From: Tetracladium setigerum
Taxonomy: Eukaryota; Ascomycota; Leotiomycetes; Helotiales
Reading direction: 5' to 3'
Length of the DNA: 64,000 nucleotides
Assembly: GCA_031472005.1 (NCBI GenBank)
Contig: PZJY01000007.1
Coordinates: forward strand, 1,364,001-1,428,000
Shown here: piece by piece, positions 45,757 to 57,370 of the stretch
How positions within the stretch are numbered: the first letter of the stretch is position 1
Layout: each line of letters begins with the position of its first letter
The notes under the pieces: model-generated
Databases searched by the model: none
Seen by the model: only the letters and a program-made list of their open reading frames with translations
Told to the model about the DNA's origin: nothing
Made by a program: the position numbers and the translations under genes

Positions 45757-46599
45757 GATTGGAGATTCGAATTGAAGCCTGCACAACCCCAGAAGACGGT
45801 TGGCGTTGGTGAAGGGGCGAGGACTTGGAAGAAAGCTTCAGGTAGATGGGGTCGGGTGCAATGACAGCTGCTGCTCCGTCAAGCTTGCTCTTGCTGAAGC
45901 TCTCCCGCTTGATTAGGGAAACCACGTGCACGATAAGCACAGCACCCCTCTCAGTGCTGGACTCTGCACTGAGGTACCTAGGCACCTGAGGGGCTGCGGG
46001 AAAAGCAACCTTACTATTATCTATCTTATTGAGACTATTTATCTATAATAATCTGATTATTTGGAAGTGTGGTCATCTACTGGCCTGCTTTGTTTCTCCA
46101 GGATGAGTTGACAGTTCGAAAGGAGGAATACGGTTTTATAGTATTGTGCATGTCCAAGTATTTAATTAGAAATATCAAATGTAACAAGGAGTAAACTCTT
46201 CTTTTCATTTCAGATTTGAGTACGAAGGAGCAGTGCGACGAACTCGCAAATTGGTACTTGCCAAATAATCCAACTATTATCTAGGGTAGGGGAGAGTGCC
46301 TTTGTTGGAGGAGTCACTATGCTGAGTATCAATAGCAGACACATTGGCCCTGATCAACATTCCTCTGCATACATCAGATAAGAGTAGAGTAGCTCTGCTC
46401 TCTCGAAATGACGCTGCGTTTTCATTCTTGTGATCTCACTTCAGGTATCCCTCCCAACCGTATCTAGGAACTCGCTGAATGCAATCTTGACCCGTAGATC
46501 AAGAATACCGAGAATCAATCGAACAAGATTGTCCTTGGGAGTGCTGCATACAGAATTGAACACAGTCGAGCAGAGCCCTCCAAATTGCAAAGGGGACCA
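45757..46599. other. Intergenic, 840 bp
   Basis: Promoter side of the V-ATPase gene and 3' side of the MpaB-like gene. One GAGGTACCTAGGCACCTGAGG palindrome-like motif sits at 45970-45990. A plus-strand open frame at 46430-46723 overlaps the MpaB-like 3' end and is a shadow. Confidence 0.45.
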
Positions 46600-47980
46600 T
46601 TACGCCATTGCGGCAAAGGGACAACCCGCCGGCCTGGACGAAATGATCTTGTTTTCCATTTCCAGCATCTCTTTTCCTCCCTTGCCCTTCCATACGGCTG
46701 GACCTACATCCTCGATCTTATAGCCTTCCGGAATGTACAGCCCTCCTTTTGAACCAGGGAGATCACCGCCCGAAATCCATTTGAACCATGCAATCGGGCC
46801 CCATCGATTCCATATTCCCGGCTTGATGTAATATGGATGAGCTAAATATTCGTTCTGGTAGTAGTTCCCCGTCAACAGATCCGCGCTGGCTGTGGAGCCC
46901 TGAACACGCATGAAATGTGGCCGAGGTAGAGAAAGATGCCGGAGAATAAAAGCCCGACCTACAAAAATGGTATTGAGCAATTGTTCGTAAAAGGCGGGAG
47001 GTGTTGGGAACAGCATGGCAGCGCGAAGGCGTTCTCCCATAGCTGCTCCTATAATCTTGGTGGCAAATCCCCTAAAGATGCCAGGAACGTAGAACAGTAG
47101 AAGAGGCACAAGCTCGTCTGCAATTTTCTTGTTGTTTGTGTCGGGGACCATACTCCGAACCTCATAGTCGAAAGCCCATTGCTTGATATCATCGTAGAAC
47201 TCTAGACCATCAGTCCACTTTTGCTGTTGGAGGCTCTGGTAGGAGATGCCCATTGAGTCGCCAATACTTTTCCCTGTTGAGCAGCACAATAATCAGTCTG
47301 TTGTGAAAGAACATCATTGTAACTCCTGGGCTGGACAGAGACCCAAGAACGCGGAAATCCGTCCCAGGCCATCCTCTCAAAATAAATGCAATCTACTCAC
47401 AGAATGTTGCTATGGCGCATTTTTCCGTATCGGTCAAGCTTCTCCACTCGTATTTGGCTGTCCAGTCGATAGGTTCAGTGACAAATATGCTCAAGGTATA
47501 CAACAGGTCGTCATTAGAGATCTTAGCACCGTATCGAGAGTGCAGGTAATTCATGCGAGCAATAGCCTTTCTTGCCCGCTCTGACTGAGGGTGATGATCG
47601 GTGAATTCTTGAATGAGCACAGTCGTATCAGTGTACCGTTTACTCGCATTTTTGGGTGTGCTGAACTGTTTGGTTTCCCAGAGTAGTTGAGAAATGGTTG
47701 GGATCCCATAAGTCTATGCTTGCTTAGCAATGGATCCGAGCAAACCCAGGAGGAGCGTTACCTTGAAGAGCCCAAATTGAAGAGAGGTAAGAAATGTGAA
47801 GGGGAACTCTAATTCACTCAATTGATTGATAATTTTCTGTGCCTCGATATTGGTCATGCCGGAGAGCGTTTGCCGACTGGGGAACGGCAGCTGTAAAGCA
47901 TCTCGTCGGCGAAAGCGTAGATATTTGACCAGAAGAAGGTAGGAGACCAGAGCCGTACCAAGCAACAGCATAGGAGACAT
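46600..47980 (-). CDS. MpaB/rubber-oxygenase-like (DUF2236) ER-bound oxygenase
   Basis: Three exons (47980-47762, 47713-47401, 47273-46600) give 401 residues. An N-terminal membrane anchor (MSPMLLLGTALVSYLLLVKY) is followed by Arg-rich FRRRD, as in ER-bound MpaB-type proteins. The catalytic domain has IARMNYLHSRYGAKISNDDL, FVTEPIDWTAKYEWRSLTD, TFWKSIGDSMGISY, DGLEFYDDIKQWAFDYE, RLRAAMLFPTPPAFYEQLL, RHLSLPRPHFMRV and AHPYYIKPGIWNRWGP. The C terminus ends in SRPAGCPFAAMA. Family members are haem-dependent oxygenases that cleave isoprenoid chains; MpaB' does so in mycophenolic acid biosynthesis. No biosynthetic cluster surrounds it, so a general role in terpenoid or lipid oxidation is possible. 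Confidence 0.9.
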
Positions 47981-49114
47981 GACTGATGTGTGGGTTTCGA
48001 AAGCTAGTAGTAGTACTACAGTAGAAGATGTGAGGATCTTAAAGTTTGAAGGGTTGCTTTTGTCGTCGTCCTTTGAGCATCTCGACGTGGCGCTTGTGTG
48101 AGACAGTGAGAGACTACTGTCCTGTGGCTGCACCCCAAGAGCATGTGCTGTGTGTGGTGTGGAAACGTGAAACCAACGAGGATCATCCCAGGCGAAGGAA
48201 GGAAGACGATTAACACTCCGAGCTAAGGTACCTACCTACCTACCTACCTACCTTACCTTACCTTTGGTGTTCGATTCGATTCGAATACTTCGCGAAGTAG
48301 GTTGTAGATATATCTAGGTATCTACCTGAGGTTGGTAGGGTGGAGCAGTCATTCGTCTCTAAAATAATGGCATAGCAGAAGTTTCCCATCACCACACACA
48401 CACAGAGGCATGTGAAGGCAGGCGGCATGGTTGGCGTCAGACTCGTACTGTACCGCGGCGCACAAGAAAAAGCGAGAGGGGAAGTAGTGTGGGAACTGGG
48501 AAACTACTACTGTACTACTAGGGACTGGGCCACTGGGAGCTGGGAACAGCACATCTGTGCTGCTGTGCTCGTAAGATACGAATTGACTACCTACTTACCT
48601 ACTGTAGGCCCCTGTACCGCCGTGATCAGGTCAGCTCGACAGAAGTAATCCTGACCTACTGTGGTATAGAGTATGTAGTACCTACCCATCTACCTACCTA
48701 CCTAGGTACTGTACCTATGCCAGCAAGATCGATGACCAGCGGAAGTAAATCATCAGAATTCGGCCAGGAACGAAGAATTTGGTACCGGTAGGCACCTACC
48801 TAGTTGATTGATTTAAGACTCCATCCGGCTTCGCTGATAATTTATTTCGCATTGCTATCTACTCGCTGTAGGGATAAATGCAAAAACAATCCCTCGCTTA
48901 GCGACTTCAGTCCATTCAAGGACCTCTCCTCCTCATCGTCAGCCAACGGGGGAACAAAGATAGTTGCCCATGATTCGTCATATTTCAGCATATTTCGCGA
49001 GGGTATAAGGGCACGTTCATGAGAAATGAAAGTTAGTCTAATCATGGTGTAAATCAAAGTATTCATCTTTCCACATTCATCTTTCGTCAAGCTGTCGTTC
49101 ATTAGGTACCCAGT
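47981..49114. repeat. Intergenic region with CCTA runs
   Basis: About 1.1 kb upstream of the MpaB-like gene. Runs of CCTA occur at 48227-48252 (then TTACCTTACC) and 48685-48714, with single TAGGTA copies at 48313 and 48788. The ACCACACACACACA stretch at 48391-48404 is a short CA repeat. No gene was recognised. Confidence 0.5.
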
Positions 49115-50321
49115 CTAGGCCTTCTTCCAGGGCGCCGTATCGATCTCCGAGAAGCTGAAGGGGCTCGTCTTCATCTCGGGGGAGCGAGGGGACATCCTCA
49201 CGGCGAATAGCTCATCTTCTGGTTCCAGCTCCTCCTCCTTTGCGACGTGGCCAACTGCAATGGCATCCATAGAGTTGAGATGTACATTCGGACGTGAATT
49301 ATTGAGTTGGGAATTAGTGACAGGAGCTGGTGGAGCAATCTGCGTGATTCCTCGTTGGAATGGGCGAGGAGCGGTGCCATGGAATGCGGAGAACGAGGAG
49401 ACAGCAACATCTCCCAAATCCGGAGAAAGGGGTTATTGAAGGGGTGGCGGTTGTTGTTGCTACCTTGGTCTGATCATAGGCAGTCAGCGCCAGAGAACGG
49501 GTAGGGTATTATTGAGACACAAGCCACCTACCAAGCTCTGATACACTTGTCCCTAGCTTGAGGCCCTGAAGTTTTTGAGCCAATCTGCCCCCTCCGGGAG
49601 ACTTGGGACTCGTTGGCGAGACTGGGAGCAATTCCGGAACGACCGCCTTTCGACTAATGCCAAAGTTCTCCTCAATCCAGAGGAATTCTTTCGTTGCCAT
49701 TTCCAATGCAATACCCTCACCATTCTTTGTCAATTCGGCATCAATCTCCTGCTGCAATACGGACAACCGCTGCTTTCCCCAAATCGTATCTGTCCAAAAT
49801 CAGCCGTGTTCTCTTGTCGAAGCGCAGGAGTCCAGCCCATGGACGAGTCTCCAAAAAGTCGGTTCCTCAATAATGAAACATGGATAGAAGTGGAATTGGT
49901 ACACACGTAAGACACCCTTTTTGCCAGCCGTCGTAGCGCTGATACCCAACTCTGGAGGGAACAAAGCGGGGAGTGGGTTGGTAGTGAGTGTTGTGTTTCC
50001 CTGAGACAATACAACCCGCGCAGGAATGCTGGCACCTGGGGCAAGAAGGAAATATACTCGGTGTAAGTTGCCATCGGCCCCTGCCTTCGCTGAGACCATA
50101 GTCGTCTTTCCTGGCCATTCTATCTTCCAATCTCCCAAGTCTGCGCTCTCGGCCTCCCACTCCACCATCAGAACCTTTGTACCTTCATTACCTCTGCCGG
50201 ACTCGATTTCGTAACGAGCCAGCGTCTTCGACGAGGAGAGGGCTGGGGATTGGTCTTCCGCTGGGAGGGTCGAAAGGATAGTAGTGTCTGGGACGAAGAC
50301 GCGAGGTGAAGGCTGGGCCAT
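49115..50321 (-). CDS. Unrecognised protein, C-terminal exon uncertain
   Basis: Exon 1 (50321-49907) reads MAQPSPRVFVPDTTILSTLP, SKTLARYEIESGRGNEGTKV, LMVEWEAESADLGDWKIEWP and RVYFLLAPGASIPARVVLSQ, suggesting a beta-sandwich-like domain. Exon 2 (49789-49532) reads HTIWGKQRLSVLQQEIDAEL, EGIALEMATKEFLWIEENFG, then Ser/Pro-rich. The last part (EEELEPEDELFAVRM, ending DTAPWKKA) is in frame only if the second intron runs 49411-49531 to a weak GAG acceptor, or if one base is missing in the CCCC-type run near 49427. The natural acceptor at 49470 puts it out of frame. No family was recognised, and no signal or membrane segment is present. Confidence 0.6.
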
Positions 50322-51756
50322 TTTATAGAAGTGTGTCTGTAGTGGTCGCTGTCATGCCACACGCTACCGTTGCTGGTCGGCGTCAGAAAATAATGGCATA
50401 GCATTTTAGGGTGTGCGAACTTTATAAGATCCTCGGATATTGCTCCGTGCGATATCTCGCAGAATCAGCAGCAAAGAAGGGGCGGCACCACAATCTGTTG
50501 GTATATCTTGTAGTTTTGCGCAGACCTTCCGTTCAAAACTCTTGAAGTCTTCTGTGAGGGTTACGTCGTGTTACACGCACTGGTGGCCGAATACAGGTAT
50601 ACAAATATGTGATCCTGTGATGGGCTAGAATTTCTTGCGGTCGCCTCGGTGGAAGTGTCTCTCTGGAGGGTTTTGGAAGGGCATGCAATACGACCCAAGG
50701 TGCTGCTGAAGTGTGTTTTTGACAGCGACTCTGGTGACGTTGCAAGGGCACGAGGTTTCAGATGGGGTAGATATCGAAAAAGGATTCGTGTGTTTGTATT
50801 CTGAGATATAATGAACGTGGTCGTGAGGTGAAATAATGCAAGATCTAATATTAATAACGTATCACGGATGATGCTCTCATGCAGAGGAGCGAAGTCTTCC
50901 CCCCATTCGTACCAAGACACTGGCAGGAGTGGAGCAAGGGAGAGATTCTAGAAGATCTAAATATAGAACAAGCCATCTGTCTCAGCGCTCTCGCTTGGAA
51001 TCTTGGTGCCTCCTCTACATTTTCTGCAGCAAAGATTCCATCAATCATTACGCTGTGCTCCGTTACCATTGACTAAAAGGAACAGCAGTAGCTATTTGTA
51101 CATGAGCATATAACACCTCATCCTCTTGCGAAGAAAACTCGCTTGGAGAATAACAACTAGGATGGTGGAATTGCTGGGTTTGGGGGAGGAGGGCAAGGTA
51201 AAGAAAGTATTCTACTGTAATCGATTCTCTTTGAGAATATTGAAGCACGAAGAAGAAAAGAGCAAGTGACGAGTGTTCCAAACTTTGCAAGACGGTCCTT
51301 CTTGTTAGCGTCTCTTCAGATAAGCCCTCGGCGCCAGGAACAAGCAATAAAATAATTATTGTTCATTAGGCCATGCTCTGCAAGCAGCGCAATGAAAGTA
51401 GCCGCCCTGAACTGCAACTGAGAATACATCCTCTCCAACCAAGTCTGGTCATCAAAAGTTACCGACCGATCGCCTTAAGGGCAAGTCAACTTGCCTCTTG
51501 GGGTGTTTCTTTTTGTTTTTTGGGCATCACACCCCAGTAACAGCCCATCGCCCTAGAATGTACAGTCGGTGTTTCGGGAGGCCATACTGTGCTCCAAGAG
51601 GGGACAGAGAGTAGATGACAAGACCGTTGAATCGAGCCATCCTTACTTCAGTCTGGTGTGTATGTTTATCAACGTGTCTTTCTGAATTTTTGGGTTTTTC
51701 CGTAGCCATGTGGGCGAGCAGACGTATTCGCTTCCACACGCCTTTACGGACTGATG
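50322..51756. other. Intergenic, 1.4 kb
   Basis: No supported gene. Open frames on both strands at 50440-51076 have no motif and overlap each other. The right end is the 3' flank of the VPS37 gene. Confidence 0.4.
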
Positions 51757-52762
51757 CTACCTCCATCCACCAACCCTTCCCTCGTCCCATCTCTCCTTTC
51801 TCTCTAGCCTAGAATAGTACAGCTTCTTAGCATCTCGGTACCTCTTCACCCACTCGGCGGCTTCTCGCTCAGAGGCTACCTCACCATCTCCCTCTAGGAA
51901 GCTCTCTTCCAAGGCACGACAGACCATCTCCTGCTCTTGAACGCCCTGATTGAGGCGCTGGTAGAGAGAGGAAGGCGAGAAGGGAGCCAGGGCTCGGTCG
52001 ATGTCGGATTGCTTTTGCTTCCATTGTCGCTCGAGTTGATGAGCCGACAAGAGTTGAGCTTGGGTCGAGGTGCGTAGATGGGCGAGTCGAGTTTCTAGCT
52101 CGTTCAAGTGCGATGCAAGGGCGATGTTCTCCTCCAAGGCGGCTTGGAGAGGTTCCTGAGAGGTAGCGATGGAAGGATGGGCGGTTGATGAGGCATGTGC
52201 AAGAGCCGCCAGGAGCTCGGGTTTAGCCAAGACATGGGCGAGATCTTGTTTTCTAGATATGGCTCAGGTGATCAGTAAGTTCGTCTCCAAAATGTACGAT
52301 GACGATCTCAAGGCGAGTCAGGAGGAGGAGGAGGAGGTAGAATATGATGGGAACGGACGATTTATCCTCTAGGATCTTGGGCAGCCAGCGCTCGCCAGGA
52401 TCTTCTAGATGCCGTGGTGGTGCATGAGCGGCGGCGGAAGTCTCGTGTAATCGGGCCTGCTGCTGCTGTAGCGAGGACTGAGGATCGCCAGAGAGGCCGA
52501 AAGCATCGCGGGAGTGCGGCAGTGGAGGAGGAGGAGGAGGCTGCTGGTGCTGACTGCCGGCAGGAGTACTTCGACGACTGACCTCCTGGCTTCCGGGCTT
52601 AGGCGGGGGTGCAGGAGGGACGTTGTTGTTGTTGTTGTTGGAAGAAGAAGAAGGAGGAGGAGATGGAGAAGCAACAACGGCAGTGGAAAAAGGGAGCGGG
52701 TTTGAGTTTCGATGATTGGGGGGTTGGTAGGAAGGATAGGCTGTTGGTGAGGGAGAAGCCAT
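51757..52762 (-). CDS. VPS37: ESCRT-I subunit Vps37 (Mod(r) domain)
   Basis: Component of the ESCRT-I complex that sorts ubiquitinated cargo into multivesicular endosomes. Two exons (52762-52359 and 52251/52252-51757, intron about 107 nt) give 299 residues. The N-terminal half is disordered and low in complexity (SPPPSSSSNNNNNN, PPPPPPLPHS, QQQQ). The C-terminal Mod(r) domain is a coiled coil: ENIALASHLNELETRLAHLR, SAHQLERQWKQKQSDIDRAL, LAPFSPSSLYQRLNQGVQEQ, EMVCRALEESFLEGDG and EREAAEWVKRYRDAKKLYY, ending KERWDEGRVGGWR, which is highly typical of filamentous-fungal Vps37. Confidence 0.9.
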
Positions 52763-54874
52763 GATGAGATGACGCGGGAGTAGTAGAGTAGACTGAGTAG
52801 TACAGTAGGTGGTAGTAGTAGTAGGTGGAGTTGATGGGCTCGGTAGTTGTTGAGGTGAAGGGGTGAAGGGGGGCGGAAGGTTGGAGGTTGCACCGGGGTT
52901 AAGGTTTCCAATGATAATATTAATGTTTGTCCAGGATATAAAGAGTGGAGATGATTGATGTATTGAGAGGATGTGAGGATATATGTTGCTTTGAGTCCCT
53001 TAGTCAGGGCGTTGCCGAAGCAGTCTGAGGGGTCTTTTGTATCTCAGAGGGTTGAATGACAACGCGATCATAGAATAGAAGAATAAGAATAGGGAGATAG
53101 GTAGGTACGTAATTACCTAGGAATGAGAATGACTATATTCTCACAAGGCGTAGTGTTAGTGTAGGTAGGTAGGTGTTGTTGTTGTTGTTGACTTCCACTC
53201 ACGAAGCGAAGCGTGACCATGACGTGGAGGGGATGGGATGAGATGAGGTTGAAGTGGCGAGACACACACGATAAAGAAATGGAGGCTCAAAGGCGGCCGC
53301 CCAGAGATCAAGAGATTACATAAGGCACATCGCGTACTCTATGGAGGAGACATCTTTTGTTCTTCACATTTTTACACGACCGTAAATGTGAAGGAATAGG
53401 TAGGTAGGCAGCCAGTAGTAGTAGTAGGAGTAGTAGGTGGGATGGAGTATATTTCATTTTCATCTTTATTCTGTATCATCATCATCTTAATTCAGTTGAG
53501 TCTCATCAAAGTCTGGCTTGCAGTCAGTCCGGGGAAATCGGGAGCTACGTCCTTGCGTCGTTGCAGATGCGATGCCCCAAAAAGCACCGAAGTTACTCCG
53601 CACCACTGCACTGCTAGCAGGGAAGACAACAACCAACCAACCCAACTCTCCTCTCTCCTTCCATGGGATGGACCGTTACGTTACAGTACTTACAGTAAAC
53701 TACAGTAACTCCCGTTCTTTGATATTCTATTGATGGATTGAGATTTATTTATCATTTTATTTATTAATCTCTCTCTCCATTATATCCATCGAAGATAATT
53801 CTCTCCCTCTCTCTCTATTCTTTCCATTCTTTGCTTCCGCCCCAGTACGTACTCTATCTACTTGGTCCTTGAATGCAGCACTCCACTCCACTCCCATAAT
53901 AGGGCCGACGGCCAATCACTCGCCACCCTTTCTTCCTTTCCGCTGCGAGATCTCCCTCTCCCTCTCCCACTCCCTCCCATCCTCCTCCTCCCTCCTGTCC
54001 TTCCTCTCCCATCCCATCCTCCGAGCACGAACAATAATCCCGACGAATCCAATTATCCCACCCTCTCTTCTTGCCCTCCCCCTCGACCTCCTCCACAAAA
54101 ATCCACATCCACATCTCTCTCTCTCCCCCTCGCCCCCCAAGGAAACAACGTTTGTTCGCATATTCTTCCTCTTCCACCACTCCCCCCCAAACGGATCGTC
54201 AAATATACCACCAAACCAACCAACCAACCAACCAACCCCCATCATCCTATTCATTGGCACGACGAAAAGTTGAGAAGTTGAGATCCATCACTGCTGCACT
54301 ACAGACTACACTCACTACTCAAAGTCTGACTAAAGAGAGAGGAGCGCCCCATCAAGCGACTTGCAATAACCGCGACAGCTCCATCCCCATCCCCATCCCT
54401 CCCCCCCATACAGTACCATCCCCATCGCCGCCGACACAACTATAGCCGATCCCCGAATGTGGAGTGTCTGAGAGCTCTGGGCTGGTGGTTACAGCAGAGG
54501 ACCCTCCCCCCTTCAAACCTTTCCACTACCCTTTTCCGCCGCTTCGTCCCTTTTCGTCCTTTTCGTCCTTTTCGACCGCCATCAATCACCACCACCACCA
54601 CAGACCTCAATCTTGGACCTCACGCTCGCACTTCCACCTCCAACTTCACACCTCAATACACTCGACAAACCCTCTCACCATGCATGGGCACCACACAGGC
54701 GACGCGCTTTCCATCCCCATCTGAGAATCCTCCTCCCCGGCTGGCCTTGCGCTCGACGACTCTCCGCCGTTGAGAGTATCGCCCGTCCCGGCACCCTGAC
54801 ATGCTTTGTCAAGCACGATCCGCCTCGAGACTTCCCCCGGATGGGATAAGAGACAATCCCAATCGAAGGGCATC
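52763..54874. repeat. Long low-complexity intergenic and leader region
   Basis: 2.1 kb holding several simple-sequence blocks: GTAG-type triplets (52797-52825), TAGG copies (53096-53106, 53163-53172, 53398-53408), GTTGTTGTTG (53174-53190) and GTAGTAGTAGG (53414-53430). A pyrimidine-rich segment on the + strand (about 53740-54420, TCTCTCTCC and CCCTCTCCC runs) includes CCAACCAACCAACC (54213-54236). The last ~1 kb is probably the promoter and long 5' leader of the F-box gene. The many open frames on both strands here are composition artefacts. Confidence 0.6.
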
Positions 54875-56598
54875 ATGGATCCTCTCCACATCACCGAGTT
54901 CGCTTCCGAGCGATATTTCAGCAAACTCAAGAAGCTGAATGAGAATGGGGATCCTGCGGCCACCACCACATCTGCCTCGTCGGCCTCCGCGACCACCACC
55001 ATCACCACTACCACCACCACCAATCTCTCTCCACCGCTATACCCAAACTTACAAAACACTTTTACACTCCCCCTTGGGAATCCCCGACAGCGTCTCGTGG
55101 ACGATGGTCCCCCGCTCCAGCTGCGCCCAAGTGAGCAGAAGAAGAGATCGTTGGGCCATGATCTGACAACGCTGCGGACACAGCGACGTCCCACCTTCAG
55201 TGGCTCGTTTGGGAGTTTGCGCTCCAAGGTGACGGTCATCAGCAAGTCGCCATCACTGGCAGAGCATCACCAGCAAATTCTCTCCGAAGACCCAACCGCC
55301 CCCCTTCGGTACGTGCGCTTCGCCCTTTCGACATCAACCCCCGTGCTAACTGGCCCTCCAGACTCACCTTGAGTGATCTCTTCCTTGCGCTACCTAATGA
55401 ACTGCAAGCGCAGATCATTGCGCCTCTACCCATCCACTCGATACTTAACCTTCGAAGGGTTTCAAAGTCCTTTCATACAATGGTGACGCTGAATGAGTCG
55501 CCCATATCACGATATCACATTACGCATAGCCTACCCGCATATACCCTCCGCTTGTATCCACTGCCCGATCCCAGCAATGTGAGCCTTCACTATTTGTGTA
55601 GCATATGGCATCGGCTTCACGTCGCATCCAAGCTGTCGACGATGATTGCGGCCCAAGCAACCAAGGAGATCTTCCTCCGAACCACCGAAGCCCAACAACA
55701 GGAATTTGAGCCGCAGCATTCCCGGATGCGTCAGCGTCTGGTCCCCCTGGTCTTCACTCTATTTCATTTCTTCGAGACGTATCGCGACCTTCACGTGAAG
55801 CATCTCGTCGCCAGCGGGACACCTCTCCGCCACCAGCCCTTTACGCTTAATCCCATTGAATGCCAAGTAATGGCCATGTACGACGACAAGACCTTGCTAA
55901 AAGTCCATCAAGTCTTCCCCTTGGTGATGTCCTCCTTCTCTCGACGACTACGGCCTCCATCCTACGCCGGCCGGCTGGAGCGCTCCATCAAAGGTTACTT
56001 GAAAGACCGACCGGCCGACGAAGTCTACGCTACGATCATTGCCATCGGCGGCCTGCGGCAGGCGCAAAGATTCTGGGAGACCAAAGGTTACAACGCACGA
56101 CGCGCTGCTGTGGATGCGTGGTATGGCTTCATCACCCGAACACCGGTGGAAGTGGCGCCCAAGTCCAAGATGTCCCGGATCACGCACCTGGGACGAAAGA
56201 AGAGCGCTCCTAAGGACGATGAGCGGCCAACTTATGCGGACCCCGAACCACACAGCTCCACCAGCTGCAACGAGTGGTTCTGTGTGAAACCGGCCTGTCA
56301 AGCAGCACGCCGTCGGCATTCCACCGACAATCTCGTCTTTCACAGCAGCCTCACCGCCGGCCCGCCTATGAGCCCGCTCACTCGTGATCAGCTCCGGCTT
56401 GTCCTCCCAGATCTCATGCACTTGTCGAACATCTGGATGCACACCGCAGAGGCCTTGATCTTGGAACGGAAGATTGTGGAACGACCGCAGGACATCAAGC
56501 GCAACACACAAGTGTTGCTTGAACTCATCAAGGATGATGGGACCGATGGAACCGGGGATTGGGCAACGGACAATGCCCGACGACCACGTCAAATGTGA
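54875..56598 (+). CDS. F-box protein
   Basis: Two exons (54875-55308 and 55362-56598; 53-nt intron with GCTAAC branch site) encode 556 residues. The ATG at 54875 starts MDPLHITEFASERYFSKLKK. The N terminus is Ser/Thr-rich with a TTTITTTTTTN tract. The F-box begins just after the intron: SDLFLALPNELQAQIIAPLP then LRRVSKSFHTMV. It probably links Skp1 to a substrate in an SCF ubiquitin ligase. The rest has no repeat domain (no WD40 or LRR visible), but charged and Cys-containing segments such as CNEWFCVKPACQAARRR. Its substrate is unknown. Confidence 0.82.
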
Positions 56599-57370
56599 AT
56601 ACGGAAGTACAGGATGGCGGAGTTTCAGACTAAATGCATTTGAGAACGGCGTTTTGAGCGACATTTTGAATTCGTCCTTGACCACACTCCGTGGTGTTGT
56701 AAATCGGAGCGATGGTTTGGTTCGCGAACTGTATATTGGAGTTGAGGATCTACGGAAGCATTGGGTTGCTGGTTTATATAGACTTTATACAGGCTCTGGA
56801 GAGCTCCGAGGCACGGGTTCGTGAAAGGACCAGTGCGGAAATGCATCACAGAAATTTTGAAATCACTACAATTAATCAAGCATCATCATCTCCTTGCAAC
56901 TGCAGTGTGTTCGCCCGGTCATCCACAATGCACGCCACTGAATTAAAAGATGGATATCACTACTCGATACATTTTCCTGTCAACTTCAATTATATTGCAA
57001 GAGACAACGGTATACCAAACCCTCTCGAGAAACGCTCGAATTTGTGATGATCATCCCCACTCCCTTCTCCGTTGCATGCCAATCCCATAAATCAAAAGAA
57101 CGAAAACTATGCTAAATCAAATGGAGTCCAAGAGAAAAGATACAAGATGTATACTCAGACAACGCCACCCATGCCCCCCTCCCATCTCCCCATACCAACC
57201 GCATTTCCTTGCAGGTCCGTGATCAAAACAATTCGCAAAGTGGTGGTATCTTTCGCGGTAAGGTCAAAAGCAAGAAACGAAAAAGGAATAGACAAATCAT
57301 CGACGACCCAAACCTCGAAGGAGACGCTCCCGCATCTCATGCTCGCTATTTGCAGCATTATCAAAAGGGC
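56599..57370. other. Intergenic between convergent genes, 770 bp
   Basis: 3' flanks of the F-box gene and of the AT-hook/Q-rich gene. No gene, repeat or RNA was recognised. Confidence 0.4.

Noticed and set aside
52405..52911. 168-codon minus-strand frame overlapping VPS37 exon 1
   Set aside because: It is an alternative frame of the low-complexity VPS37 N terminus with no domain of its own.
53854..54281. Overlapping open frames on both strands of the pyrimidine-rich tract
   Set aside because: Five frames are open at once because stop codons are rare in such biased sequence; the translations are low-complexity Pro/Ser/Leu or Gly/Glu/Arg text.
54806..54874. Upstream extension of the F-box protein to 54806
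   Set aside because: The codon at 54806 is TTG; the first in-frame ATG is 54875.
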